DNA of 64,000 nt, from assembly GCF_005490785.1 (NCBI RefSeq), contig NZ_CP027295.1, positions 1,922,001 through 1,986,000 of the forward strand, given 5' to 3'. Of this stretch, positions 52,109 through 59,857 are shown piece after piece; position 1 is the stretch's first letter, and each line of letters begins with the position of its first letter. The DNA comes from Brachybacterium sp. SGAir0954 (GTDB taxonomy: Bacteria > Actinomycetota > Actinomycetes > Actinomycetales > Dermabacteraceae). The notes beneath the pieces are model-generated. The model did not search any database, had not been told where the DNA came from, and saw only the letters and a list, made by a program, of their open reading frames with translations. A program made the position numbers and the translations under genes.

Positions 52109-53206
52109 GTGCCCTCTCAGCTGCTGTCCCCGATCACCCTGCGCGACCTCACGGTGCGCAACCGCATCTGGGTCCCGCCCATGTGCCAGTACTCCGCCAC
52201 CGGCCGCGACGGCGTCGTCACCCCCTGGCACCTCATGCATTACGGCTCCTTCGCCCGCGGCGGGGCGGGCGCCGTGATCGTCGAGGCCACCGCCGTCGTC
52301 CCCGAGGGCCGCATCTCGCCGACCGACCTCGGCCTCTGGGACGACGCGCAGCGCGACGCCCTCCGGCCCGTCGTCGAGCTCGTCCACGAGCAGGGCGCCG
52401 TCGCCGGCATCCAGCTCGCGCACGCCGGTCGCAAGGCCTCCACCGGCGCCGAGTGGGGGACCGGCCGCCCCGGCCAGTCGCTCCCGGAGTCCGAGGGCGG
52501 CTGGACCACGCTGGCGCCCTCCACGGTGCCCTACGAGGGGCTCGCCGATCCCGTCGCCCTCGACGAGGCCGGGATCGACCGCGTCGTCGACGCCTTCGTG
52601 GCCGCCGCCGAGCGCGCCGTCGAGGCGGGCTTCGACCTCCTCGAGATCCACGGCGCCCACGGCTACCTGCTCCACGAGTTCCTCTCGCCGCTGAGCAACC
52701 GCCGGACCGACTCCTACGGGGGCGACCTCGCCGGGCGCGCGAAGCTGATGCTGCGCGTCGTCGACGCCGTCCGCGCGCGGATCCCCGAGGGCATGCCGCT
52801 GCTCGCACGGCTCTCCGGGACCGAGTGGACCGACGGCGGCTTCGACCTCGAGGAGACCACCCAGGTCGTCACCTGGCTCGGCGAGCACGGCGTGGACATG
52901 GTCGACGTCTCCTCCGGCGGCAACGTGCCCGCCACGATCCCGGTCGGCCCCGGCTACCAGACCCCGCTCGCCGCGCACCTCAGCGCGCACACGGACGTGC
53001 CGATCTCCGCGGTCGGCATGATCGACGAGCCCTTCCAGGCCGAGCACGTGCTCGTCACCGCCCAGGCCGAGGTGGTCCGTGTGGGCCGCGCGTTCCTCCG
53101 CGACCCCGCCTGGGCTCTCCATGCCGTGATCGCGCTGCACGGCGACGCCGAGATCATCCCGCCGCAGTACCGCCGCGCCTACCGGCAGCAGCTGCGTCAG
53201 GGCTGA
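52109..53206 (+). CDS. NADH:flavin oxidoreductase, Old Yellow Enzyme (YqjM class)
   Basis: A 365-residue FMN ene-reductase. MCQYSA carries the Cys and Tyr near the flavin typical of the YqjM class, and HAGRKAS the next flavin contact. GAHGYLLHEFLSPLSNRRTD is the core substrate/FMN signature; VDVSSGG and GRAFLRDPAW close the barrel. A GTG start is preceded by GAAGGAG at 12-13 nt. The 3' end overlaps the convergent Pr6Pr gene by 10 bp. Confidence 0.94.
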   Translation: MPSQLLSPITLRDLTVRNRIWVPPMCQYSATGRDGVVTPWHLMHYGSFARGGAGAVIVEATAVVPEGRISPTDLGLWDDAQRDALRPVVELVHEQGAVAGIQLAHAGRKASTGAEWGTGRPGQSLPESEGGWTTLAPSTVPYEGLADPVALDEAGIDRVVDAFVAAAERAVEAGFDLLEIHGAHGYLLHEFLSPLSNRRTDSYGGDLAGRAKLMLRVVDAVRARIPEGMPLLARLSGTEWTDGGFDLEETTQVVTWLGEHGVDMVDVSSGGNVPATIPVGPGYQTPLAAHLSAHTDVPISAVGMIDEPFQAEHVLVTAQAEVVRVGRAFLRDPAWALHAVIALHGDAEIIPPQYRRAYRQQLRQG

Positions 53207-53943
53207 TCGCCCCTGCCCTCCCCGCTCCCGGTGCCCTCGGCGCCGGGAGCGGGGACGCCCGCCGGGTGACCGCTCGCCCGGCGGGCCGGGCGTGCCCGGG
53301 CGGGGGAGCGCCGCGCCGGGACCGGGCCGCCCCGGGCGAGCCGCCCGCCCGCGAGATGCAGGAGCGTCGCGACGGCGACGAAGGCGGCGAGCGCCACGAG
53401 GACCGTCACCAGCACCGGACCCCAGCCGGCGACGGTCGGGTCCAGGAAGGCGTAGGGGTACCAGCCCGTGATCGCGCCGCGGATCCAGGTGAGCGCCAGA
53501 TAGGCGAGCGGATAGACCAGCCACCACAGGATCCGGGTGCGACGGGCCGGGCCGCGCCGCGGGGTCAGCAGCCAGTCGGCGAGCGCGGCGAGCGGGGCGA
53601 GGCGGTGCAGCACGATGCCCTGCCAGCCGATGTCCCAGCGCCCCAGCTCGGAGAGCGGTGCCACGAGCAGCGCGTACACGAGCCCGGTCATCACGAGGTA
53701 GAAGGCGACCGCACCGCGCAGGTCGTCGATGCGGCGGGGGAGCACCGCCATCCACGCCGTCGCCACCGCGAGCACCACGAGCATCGCGTTGCTCTGGTTG
53801 GTGAAGTAGGAGACGTCCTGCGCGAGCAGCCCGTCGCGGGCCGCGTGCACCGCATCGGAGGTCAGCGCCGCGAGGACCACCGCGGCGAGCGCGAGGCGCA
53901 GCATCAAGGCGAGGGTGCTCGTCCACGGAGCCGGGGTCTGCAT
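53197..53943 (-). CDS. Pr6Pr-family membrane protein
   Basis: A 248-residue six-TM protein of the Pr6Pr (FAR-17a/AIG1-like) family. The conserved YFTNQSN motif after TM1, LVYPLAYLALTWIRG and TGWYPYAFLDP are visible. The last ~45 residues are a Pro/Arg/Gly-rich cytoplasmic tail. Function unknown. The end overlaps the convergent OYE gene by 10 bp. Confidence 0.85.
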   Translation of the reverse strand: MQTPAPWTSTLALMLRLALAAVVLAALTSDAVHAARDGLLAQDVSYFTNQSNAMLVVLAVATAWMAVLPRRIDDLRGAVAFYLVMTGLVYALLVAPLSELGRWDIGWQGIVLHRLAPLAALADWLLTPRRGPARRTRILWWLVYPLAYLALTWIRGAITGWYPYAFLDPTVAGWGPVLVTVLVALAAFVAVATLLHLAGGRLARGGPVPARRSPARARPARRASGHPAGVPAPGAEGTGSGEGRGDQP

Positions 53944-54016
53944 CGGCTCATGATCCCCGGCGCCCGCGGGGCCGACAACCCCGCGCGGGGGAGACCGGCC
54001 GACGGGGCCGCGGTGC

Positions 54017-54793
54017 TCAGCCCTCCGCGGGCGGTGCGGGCCGCTGGGCGAACAGACTGCCCTCGTGGACGGGCATGGGGCGGATCTCCCCGCGCAGCCG
54101 TTCCATGCGGGCGTCGAGGTCGTCGGCGACCCGGGCGGCGTCGTCGAGCTCCGCGCGCAGCTCGGGCGGCAGGTTCCGCTCGTACTTGTAGGAGAGCTTG
54201 TGCTCCACGCTCGCCCAGAAGTCCATGGCGATCGTGCGGATCTGCAGCTCCACGGGGACCTGCTCGACGTGCGTGGAGAGGTACACGGGCACCCGCACGA
54301 TGAGGTGCAGGGAGCGGTAGCCGTTGGCCTTCGGGGAGGCGATGTAGTCCTTGACGGTGAGCACCTCGAGGTCGCCCTGCGCGGCGAGCATCTCCGCGAC
54401 CCAGTAGGCGTCGGAGACGAAGCTGCAGGTGATGCGGATCCCCGCGATGTCGTGGATCCGCTCCCGGATCGCCCGCACGGTCATCTCCCCCTCAGTGCGC
54501 AGCGCCTTCTCGACGAGGGACTCCACGGACTTCAGCCGGGTGCGCACGTGCTCGATGGGGGAGTAGTCGTGCATCTGCTCGAACTCCTTGCGGAGGATCT
54601 CCACCTTTGTCAGGACCTCGTCGATCCCGAACTGGTAGTGCATCCGCAGCTCGGTGAACTCCTCGAACACCTGGCGGAGCTGCTCCGCGAGCGCCTGCGG
54701 ATCCGCGCCGACGGTCGCGAGCTGCTGCTGGCGCGCCGCCACCATGTCCCGCACCCGGTCGGGGACGTCGGCGTCTCCAGGCGTCGCGGTCAT
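54017..54793 (-). CDS. Small alarmone synthetase (RelA/SpoT-domain GTP pyrophosphokinase)
   Basis: A 258-residue single-domain (p)ppGpp synthetase without hydrolase or ACT domains. Synthetase motifs are DIAGIRITCSFVSDAYWVAE, DYIASPKANGYRSLHLIV and VPVELQIRTIAMDFWASVEHKL, the last shown as V-E-L-Q-I-R-T with A-S-V-E-H-K. A helical N-terminal part (EFTELRMHYQFGIDEVLTKVE) and C-terminal coiled region match the RelP/RelQ-type architecture. It makes ppGpp in response to stress, separately from the bifunctional Rel. Confidence 0.92.
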   Translation of the reverse strand: MTATPGDADVPDRVRDMVAARQQQLATVGADPQALAEQLRQVFEEFTELRMHYQFGIDEVLTKVEILRKEFEQMHDYSPIEHVRTRLKSVESLVEKALRTEGEMTVRAIRERIHDIAGIRITCSFVSDAYWVAEMLAAQGDLEVLTVKDYIASPKANGYRSLHLIVRVPVYLSTHVEQVPVELQIRTIAMDFWASVEHKLSYKYERNLPPELRAELDDAARVADDLDARMERLRGEIRPMPVHEGSLFAQRPAPPAEG

Positions 54794-55052
54794 CGCAGGG
54801 TCCTTCCGTCGGGTGCAGGAGGATCGATGGTGACACGGGGAGCTGGCAGACGCCCGGGCGTCCTCGCGCAGTGATCAGCCGCGCTCCACGTCGCCGAGGG
54901 CGGCCAGCATGATGCGCAGCACCCGGAGCGCCGCCTCGAGGTGCTCGTCCGGCTGAGCGCCCCGACCGTCGTGCGATCGGCGCTCTGTCCTCGCGCGCTG
55001 GGGGACCGCACGGGCGGCTCGTGCGTCGGACCCGGGCGGCAGACTCACGGGC
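54794..55052. other. Intergenic region between the alarmone synthetase and a small ORF
   Basis: Holds the synthetase leader. A leftward 61-codon frame (55060-54875) ends DEHLEAALRVLRIMLAALGDVERG-like (helical C-terminus: LEAALRVLRIMLAALGDV), but its first half is low-complexity Arg/Pro, so I do not call it a gene. Confidence 0.4.
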
Positions 55053-55226
55053 ATGAGCACGAAGGAGCGGTACGCGCTGTGGGCCCATCAGGTGCGCGAG
55101 CGGGTCGACGCCCGACAGGCGGAGCTCGAGCTCGGCCTGGTCACGCGCGGTCCTCGTGCCTCCACGTGGTGGCGCGACGAGGTCGGCGAGGAGAGCCAGG
55201 ACCCGGGCGGCTGGGACGCCGCATGA
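55053..55226 (+). CDS. Hypothetical 57-residue protein
   Basis: A short frame from ATG 55053 encoding a charged, probably helical peptide (MSTKERYALWAHQVRERV, then ELELGLVTRGPRASTWWRDE). Third codon positions are almost all G or C, as in neighbouring genes. No ribosome-binding site is obvious. It fills an otherwise empty gap before tRNA-His. I recognise no family. Confidence 0.45.
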   Translation: MSTKERYALWAHQVRERVDARQAELELGLVTRGPRASTWWRDEVGEESQDPGGWDAA

Positions 55227-55283
55227 GGAGGGACCGCGGTGCCCCTCGGTGACCGCGGGGCGGGACAGGGGCGCGCAGACATG

Positions 55284-55310
55284 AAAAAACGCCCTGTCGC
55301 CAGGGCGTTT
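55284..55310 (-). terminator. Intrinsic terminator of tRNA-His
   Basis: AAACGCCCTG/CAGGGCGTTT (55287-55296 with 55301-55310) forms a 10-bp stem with a 4-nt loop. Read leftward it ends in a run of six T residues, a rare classical terminator in this genome. Confidence 0.9.
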
Positions 55311-55312
55311 CT

Positions 55313-55389
55313 TGGGGTGATCGACGGGATTTGAACCCGCGACCGCCTGGACCACAACCAGGAGCTCTACCAACTGAGCTACGACCACC
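55313..55389 (-). tRNA. tRNA-His (anticodon GTG)
   Basis: Cloverleaf with the extra G-1 (55389) paired to C73, acceptor GTGGTCG/CGATCAC (one G-T pair), D-arm GCTCAGTTGGTAGAGC, anticodon loop TTGTGGT (anticodon GTG) and T-arm CGGGTTCAAATCCCG. Unlike the tRNA-Leu and tRNA-Lys genes here, it encodes CCA (55315-55313). Confidence 0.96.
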
Positions 55390-55533
55390 ATGTGCGGAGC
55401 GAGCTCCGCAACGAGAACCGAGCATACCGTCCTCGGAGCGGATCTCCGCACCACGGAGCGGGATTCGTGGTGTGAGACGCGCCCCATCCGGGCGGGGGCC
55501 CCGCCCGGGCGCCCCGTGGAGGAGACTGCAGGC

Positions 55534-55887
55534 ATGATCGTCGCCTTCTCCGTCCAGCCCACCGGCACCCCCTCCGACCCTCATCTCGAGCGCACGCTCG
55601 GCGAGGGGGCGGATGCCGCGAGCGTGCACGACGCGGTCGCCGCCGCCGTGCGCGTGGTCCGCGACTCGGGCCTGCCCACCCGCACCAGCTCGATGTTCAC
55701 CGAGATCGAGGGGGAGTGGGACGAGGTGATGGCCGTGGTGAAGGCCGCCACCTTCGAGGCCGGCCGCTACGGCTCCCGGATCTCCCTCGTGCTCAAGGCG
55801 GACATCCGTCCCGGCCACGACGCCGGCGAGCTCGACGGCAAGATCGAGCGCCTCGACGCGGCCGTGGAGCGGCTCGAGCGGGGCTGA
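55534..55887 (+). CDS. MTH1187/YqgV-family thiamine-binding protein
   Basis: A 117-residue ferredoxin-like protein of the thiamine-binding (DUF77) family. MIVAFSVQPTG, the DSGLPTRTSSMFTEIEG segment and RISLVLKADIRPG are characteristic. Homologues bind thiamine or its precursors as small tetramers; the cellular role is uncertain. GGAGGAG lies 11 nt before the ATG. No TPP riboswitch core is present upstream. It is convergent with the Orn-AGE fusion gene. Confidence 0.88.
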   Translation: MIVAFSVQPTGTPSDPHLERTLGEGADAASVHDAVAAAVRVVRDSGLPTRTSSMFTEIEGEWDEVMAVVKAATFEAGRYGSRISLVLKADIRPGHDAGELDGKIERLDAAVERLERG

Positions 55888-55912
55888 ACCCCGCGCCTCC
55901 TCCCGGTGCGCG

Positions 55913-55960
55913 GACGGGCCCGGGGAGATCGCCGTGTCGGCGTCGCTCCCCGGGCCCGTC
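55913..55960. terminator. Bidirectional terminator
   Basis: A perfect 15-bp stem (55913-55927 with 55946-55960) with an 18-nt loop lies between the convergent thiamine-binding and Orn-AGE genes. Confidence 0.85.
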
Positions 55961-55979
55961 GGCGTCGGGGTCGCTTCCC

Positions 55980-57881
55980 TCAGACCTGGCTGTCCAGGAG
56001 CCCCTCGCGCAGCGCCTCCGCCATCGCCGGGGCGACCGGCAGGCGCGGGATGATCGTGGCCTGGAAGGCGTGGTAGATGTCCGGCTTCCCGGGCCAGGTC
56101 ACGCCCTGCACCTCGTTGTCCGCGTCGAGCTCGTGGAACCATGAGCCGCCCTCGGCGTCCAGCAGGTACGTGGAGACGTACTCCCACCACTGCTCGTAGC
56201 GCTCGGCCCACACCGGGTCGCCGGTGACGCGGTACATGACGGCGGCGGCGCCCACGGCCTCCGCCGCGACCCAGTGCATGCGCTCCTGGGCGACGGGCTT
56301 CCCGTCCCAGTCCACCGTGTAGACGAAGCCCGGCGCGCCGTCGAGTCCGAAGGTCGCCGCGGACTTCTCCATGAGCGCGGTCGCCGCCTCGAGCATCCAC
56401 TCGGGCGCCTCGCCGTCCGCCGCGATGAGCGCGGAGCGGGCCTGCAGCACGAGCCGCGCCCACTCGATCCAGTGACCGATCGTCGCGCCGTAGGGGCGGA
56501 ACGGGTGGTTGGGCTCGTCGGCGTTGTACTCGAGCAGCGGGTTCCAGTCGGTGTCGAAGTGCTCCGGCAGCGCCCAGTCGTTGGCGCGCGCGAACTCGTC
56601 GATCGCGCGGGTCGCGATGCCGACGGCGCGGTCCAGCCAGCGGCGGTCGCCGGTGACGTCGGCCGCGGCGAGGAGCGCCTCGACGGTGTGCATGTTCGCG
56701 TTGATCCCGCGGTAGTCCTCGAGATCGGTGAAGGTGCGGTCGAAGGTGTCGACGCTGAGGCGGGCCTCGGCGTCGAAGAACTTCGCGTCGAGCACCTCGA
56801 GCGCCTCGTCCAGGAGCGCGGCGGCGCCGGGCCGGCCGGCGGCGGTCGCAGAGGCCGCGGCGAGCACCACGAAGGCGTGGGCGTAGGCCTGCTTGGTGTC
56901 GTCGACGACCTTGCCGCCCTCGACGGCGGCGAACCAGCCGCCGTGCTCGCGGTCCCGGAAGACCCCGGTCAGGGCGGCGATCCCGTGATCGGCGAAGCGG
57001 CCGAAGTCCGGGCGCCCCAGGAGGTGGCCCAGGGAGAAGCAGTGCGTCATGCGGCAGGTGATCCACAGCTCCGAGGGACGGGAGAGATCGGGCTCGCCGT
57101 TCTCGTCGAGCCAGGCGAAGCCGCCGTCCTCGCGCACGGACTCCGAGCCGAACAGCAGGAGGTCGTCACCCTCGCCCTCGAGCCAGGTCCGATGGGCCGG
57201 GGCGTCGAGCCATGGGGTGCGCGGCGGGCGCGCGGCCTCGACGGGGGCGGCGACGGAGCCGGCGGGCAGCTCGAAGGCGCGGGAGGCCTCCTGCGCCTGG
57301 GCGGTCGTCGGGCCGGGATCGGCGACGAACAGCACCTGGCGGTAGTACTTGAGCTCCTGGATGGACTCGCGGATGTCCGCGAGCGCCCGGTGGCCGCCGT
57401 GCTTCTTGGGGACGTTGTAGTAGACCCGCGGGAACCAGCGCTTGGCGAGCTCCTTGAGGCTCGAGACGTCGATCGTGCGGTAGGAGAGCCAGCTCGCGAA
57501 CTCCGGCACGTCGCGGTCCAGGAACGCGCGGTCGGTGCCGACGCTGTTCCCGGCGAGCGGCGCCTTGCCCGGCTCGGGGCAGTGCTCCTTGACGTAGGCC
57601 AGGCACAGCTCCTCCGCCTCGCGCATGCTCATGCCGCCGTCGAGCTCGTCGATGAGCCCGGAGGTGGTGTGCATGGTGACGACGAAGGGGTCCATGCCGT
57701 CGAGCGCCCCGGCCGGGGGCTTCACGACGACGTCCACCCCCTCGCCGAGGATGTTGAGGTCGGCGTCGGTCACGAGGACGGCGATCTCGATCAGAGCATC
57801 GTTCTGCTTGTCGAGTCCGGTCATCTCGCAGTCGACCCAGATGATGCGGTCAGAGGCGGCGCGGGCGCTGGTGGAGGTCAC
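55980..57881 (-). CDS. Fusion protein: oligoribonuclease (Orn) plus AGE-family sugar epimerase/isomerase
   Basis: A 633-residue protein joining two normally separate enzymes. Residues 10-190 are a complete oligoribonuclease, a DEDDh exonuclease that degrades 2-nt RNAs and pGpG: WVDCEMTGLD (D17, E19), GNSVGTDRAFLDRD, and HRALADI (H164, D169). A linker of about 30 residues leads to an AGE/YihS-like (alpha/alpha)6-barrel: RMTHCFSLGHL, LTGVFRDREHGGWFAA, DDTKQAYAHAFVVLAA, MHWVAAEAVGAAA and GSWFHELDADN. No ATG, GTG or TTG lies in the linker, so a hidden second start is unlikely. Homologous sugar isomerases act on mannose or sulfoquinovose. The GTG is 8 nt after TAGGGT (near-leaderless). tRNA-His nearby matches the orn context of Mycobacterium. 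Confidence 0.92.
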   Translation of the reverse strand: MTSTSARAASDRIIWVDCEMTGLDKQNDALIEIAVLVTDADLNILGEGVDVVVKPPAGALDGMDPFVVTMHTTSGLIDELDGGMSMREAEELCLAYVKEHCPEPGKAPLAGNSVGTDRAFLDRDVPEFASWLSYRTIDVSSLKELAKRWFPRVYYNVPKKHGGHRALADIRESIQELKYYRQVLFVADPGPTTAQAQEASRAFELPAGSVAAPVEAARPPRTPWLDAPAHRTWLEGEGDDLLLFGSESVREDGGFAWLDENGEPDLSRPSELWITCRMTHCFSLGHLLGRPDFGRFADHGIAALTGVFRDREHGGWFAAVEGGKVVDDTKQAYAHAFVVLAAASATAAGRPGAAALLDEALEVLDAKFFDAEARLSVDTFDRTFTDLEDYRGINANMHTVEALLAAADVTGDRRWLDRAVGIATRAIDEFARANDWALPEHFDTDWNPLLEYNADEPNHPFRPYGATIGHWIEWARLVLQARSALIAADGEAPEWMLEAATALMEKSAATFGLDGAPGFVYTVDWDGKPVAQERMHWVAAEAVGAAAVMYRVTGDPVWAERYEQWWEYVSTYLLDAEGGSWFHELDADNEVQGVTWPGKPDIYHAFQATIIPRLPVAPAMAEALREGLLDSQV

Positions 57882-57889
57882 GAGCGCCT

Positions 57890-57895
57890 ACCCTA
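57890..57895 (-). promoter_or_regulatory. -10 element for the Orn-AGE gene (minus strand)
   Basis: TAGGGT on the minus strand (57895-57890) lies 8 nt before the GTG at 57881, without a Shine-Dalgarno sequence between. Confidence 0.45.
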
Positions 57896-58027
57896 CGCCG
57901 AGCACCGGCCCGCTCGCCGGGCCCTGCTCGCGGAACCGGGCGCCCCCGTCGGCGCCGCGAGTAGTTACCATCGAGTCATCGTCGCGGGCCCGCCCCGCAC
58001 GGCACCGTCGCCGGGAGGACCTCACCG

Positions 58028-58582
58028 ATGAACATGTACCTGCGCCTGCTGTGGCTGATGATCCGCCTGCGGCTGCGCCGCGGCCACGCCCTGAGCATCT
58101 GGGACACCTCCCGCACGGCGTTCCGCGTCAACCCGCTCGACCTCGACGTGCAGCGGCACATGAACAACGGCCGGTACCTCTCCCTCATGGACCTGGGCCG
58201 GATGGACCTCATGATCCGCTCCGGGTTCTGGCAGCACATCTCCGCCCAGGGCTGGTACCCCATCGTCGCCGGGCAGACCATCACCTATCGCCGCTCGCTC
58301 ACGCTCGGCCAGCGCTACCACCTCTCCACGCGCGTGCTTGGCCACGACGAGCGGTGGATCTACATGGAGCAGGTGTTCCGGGTGGGGGAGACCGTCTACG
58401 CCGATGCCATCGTGCGCGCCCGCTTCCTGCGCTGGAAGGGCGGCTCGGTGGACGTCTCCGAGGTGCTCGAGGGCGCAGGCCCGATGCCGGAGCACCTGGT
58501 GGTCCCCGACTGGGTCGAGCGCTGGAACGAGGAGTCCTCGGCGCACAGCCGCGCGGTGGGGGAGAACGACCGCGGACGCTGA
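58028..58582 (+). CDS. Hotdog-fold acyl-CoA thioesterase-like protein
   Basis: A 184-residue protein with a short hydrophobic/basic N-terminus (YLRLLWLMIRLRLRRG) and a 4HBT-type hotdog domain. NPLDLDVQRHMNNGRYLSLM is the family signature with the conserved D-x-x-x-H-x-N-N; YRRSLTLGQRYHLSTRVLG and ADAIVRARFLRWKGG follow. It likely hydrolyses acyl-CoA thioesters; chain length is unknown. GGGAGGA lies 9 nt before the ATG. TACCAT near 57,966 is a possible -10. Confidence 0.88.
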   Translation: MNMYLRLLWLMIRLRLRRGHALSIWDTSRTAFRVNPLDLDVQRHMNNGRYLSLMDLGRMDLMIRSGFWQHISAQGWYPIVAGQTITYRRSLTLGQRYHLSTRVLGHDERWIYMEQVFRVGETVYADAIVRARFLRWKGGSVDVSEVLEGAGPMPEHLVVPDWVERWNEESSAHSRAVGENDRGR

Positions 58583-58598
58583 GCGGACCGGGTGGACG

Positions 58599-59096
58599 TC
58601 AGTCGGCGTCCTCGGCGCGGGTGAGCCGGAAATGGTCCTTGGGATCCAGACCCGCGACGATCGGCTCGAGGGCGTCGGCCAGCTGCTCCATCTGGGCGGG
58701 GCTGAGCTTCTCGAGCACCCCGGCGCGCACGGTCTCCAGGTGCCCGGGCGTCGCGAGGATCATCGCGCGCCGGCCGTCCTGGGTGAGCGTCGCATTGGTC
58801 GCGCGACGGTCCTCCGGGTGCGGGGTGCGCGAGACCCAGCCGCGGTGCTCGAGCCGCTTGATCGCCTTGGAGAGCCGCGGGAGGGAGGAGTTCGTCGCGA
58901 CGGCGAGCTCCTTCATCTGCAGCGTGTGCCGCGAGGCGAGGTTCAGCCGGCCCAGGAGCTGGAACTCGAAGTGGGTCATGCCGGCGTCCGCCTGGAGCTC
59001 GGCGTCGAGCGCCGCAGGGAGCAGCTCGCAGGTCGCGATGAGCGCCAGCCAGGCCCGTGACTCGGTGGCGTCCATCCTCGGCGGCGTGAAAGTCAT
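58599..59096 (-). CDS. MarR-family transcriptional regulator
   Basis: A 165-residue winged-helix repressor. The core is MTHFEFQLLGRLNLA, LQMKELAVATNSSLPRLSKAIKRLEHRGWVSR (HTH shown as E-L-A, then S-L-P-R-L-S-K-A-I-K-R-L), and HPEDRRATNATLT (wing). The ATG at 59096 lies 7 nt after TAGGAT on the minus strand. It is divergent from the OsmC-family gene, and the shared intergenic region has a perfect palindrome, so it probably controls itself and osmC. Confidence 0.93.
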   Translation of the reverse strand: MTFTPPRMDATESRAWLALIATCELLPAALDAELQADAGMTHFEFQLLGRLNLASRHTLQMKELAVATNSSLPRLSKAIKRLEHRGWVSRTPHPEDRRATNATLTQDGRRAMILATPGHLETVRAGVLEKLSPAQMEQLADALEPIVAGLDPKDHFRLTRAEDAD

Positions 59097-59109
59097 GGGG
59101 GGCATCCTA
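59097..59109 (-). promoter_or_regulatory. Leaderless promoter of the marR-like gene (minus strand)
   Basis: TAGGAT (59109-59104 on the minus strand) is followed by 7 nt and the ATG at 59096. Confidence 0.55.
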
Positions 59110-59216
59110 CGGAGCAGGCGGCCCCCTACTACCGATCGGACACGACATCGATGCAGGTCGCGTCCGGGATGCCGGATTCCCGCGCGTCCGGGGGAGAGGA
59201 ACGGTGCCGCACCGGG

Positions 59217-59237
59217 GTCATCACCTGTGCTGATGAC
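59217..59237. promoter_or_regulatory. 21-bp palindrome, candidate MarR operator
   Basis: GTCATCA (59217-59223) and TGATGAC (59231-59237) form a perfect 7+7 palindrome around 7 bp. It sits about 42 bp upstream of the osmC -10 hexamer in the divergent intergenic region, a usual position for MarR-type sites. Confidence 0.55.
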
Positions 59238-59278
59238 GGTATGTGGCGGAGCTTGGTGACCTCCGCGTGCACGATCCC

Positions 59279-59293
59279 TAGCGTGTGCCCATG
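59279..59293 (+). promoter_or_regulatory. Leaderless promoter -10 element of the OsmC-family gene
   Basis: TAGCGT at 59279-59284 is followed by 6 nt and the ATG at 59291. The in-frame GTG at 59285 is ruled out because it would abut the -10. Confidence 0.6.
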
Positions 59294-59857
59294 ACCCTCA
59301 CCGACAGCACCTCCCTCGACACCGCCCTCGCCGAGAGCGCCGCCGCCCGGCCCGAGCGCCTCACCGCCGCCGGGCAGGCCTGGGGCGAGCGCATCGACGC
59401 CCGTCGCGACTCCGCCCACCTCACCTACCGCGTCACCGGCACCGGCGTCGGCTCCGTCGCCTCCCGGATCACCGCCGGCAAGCATGAGTTCGCGGTCGAC
59501 GAGCCCGCCGCGCTCGCCGGCGACGACCTCGCCGCGAGCCCGGTCGAGGTCGCGCTCGGCGCGCTGATCTCCTGCCAGGTCGTCGTGTACCGCCTGTACG
59601 CCCACGCGCTCGGCATCCAGGTGGACGACGTGGACGTCACCGCCGAGGGCGACCTCGACGCCGCGCGCCTCTTCGGCAAGGACGAGTCCGTGCGCGCCGG
59701 CTTCGGGGACGTGCGCCTGACCGTGCGCCTCACGGGCCCGGAGACCGCCGAGCGCTACGAGGAGCTCCGCGCCGCCGTCGACGCCCACTGCCCCGTGATG
59801 GACCTCTTCCAGAACCCGACCCCCGTCACGACGACGGTCGAGGTCACCGCCTCCTGA
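59291..59857 (+). CDS. OsmC/Ohr-family protein
   Basis: A 188-residue OsmC-fold protein. Members reduce organic hydroperoxides with two cysteines. The first Cys is in GALISCQVVVYRLYA, and the second in VDAHCPVMDLFQN, both in the family positions. The Glu/Arg region DEPAALAGDDLAASPVE is also typical. With the divergent MarR-type gene it resembles an OhrR-like peroxide-responsive pair; inducer not determined. The 3' end overlaps the convergent small gene by 14 bp. Confidence 0.9.
   Translation: MTLTDSTSLDTALAESAAARPERLTAAGQAWGERIDARRDSAHLTYRVTGTGVGSVASRITAGKHEFAVDEPAALAGDDLAASPVEVALGALISCQVVVYRLYAHALGIQVDDVDVTAEGDLDAARLFGKDESVRAGFGDVRLTVRLTGPETAERYEELRAAVDAHCPVMDLFQNPTPVTTTVEVTAS

Noticed and set aside
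54875-55060. Leftward 61-codon frame opposite the small ORF
   Set aside because: The C-terminal half looks helical, but the first half is Arg/Pro low complexity and there is no start signal. It overlaps a better candidate only at its start.
55390-55533. TPP riboswitch before the thiamine-binding gene
   Set aside because: No thi-box-like conserved segments are present; the region holds only several GC hairpins.
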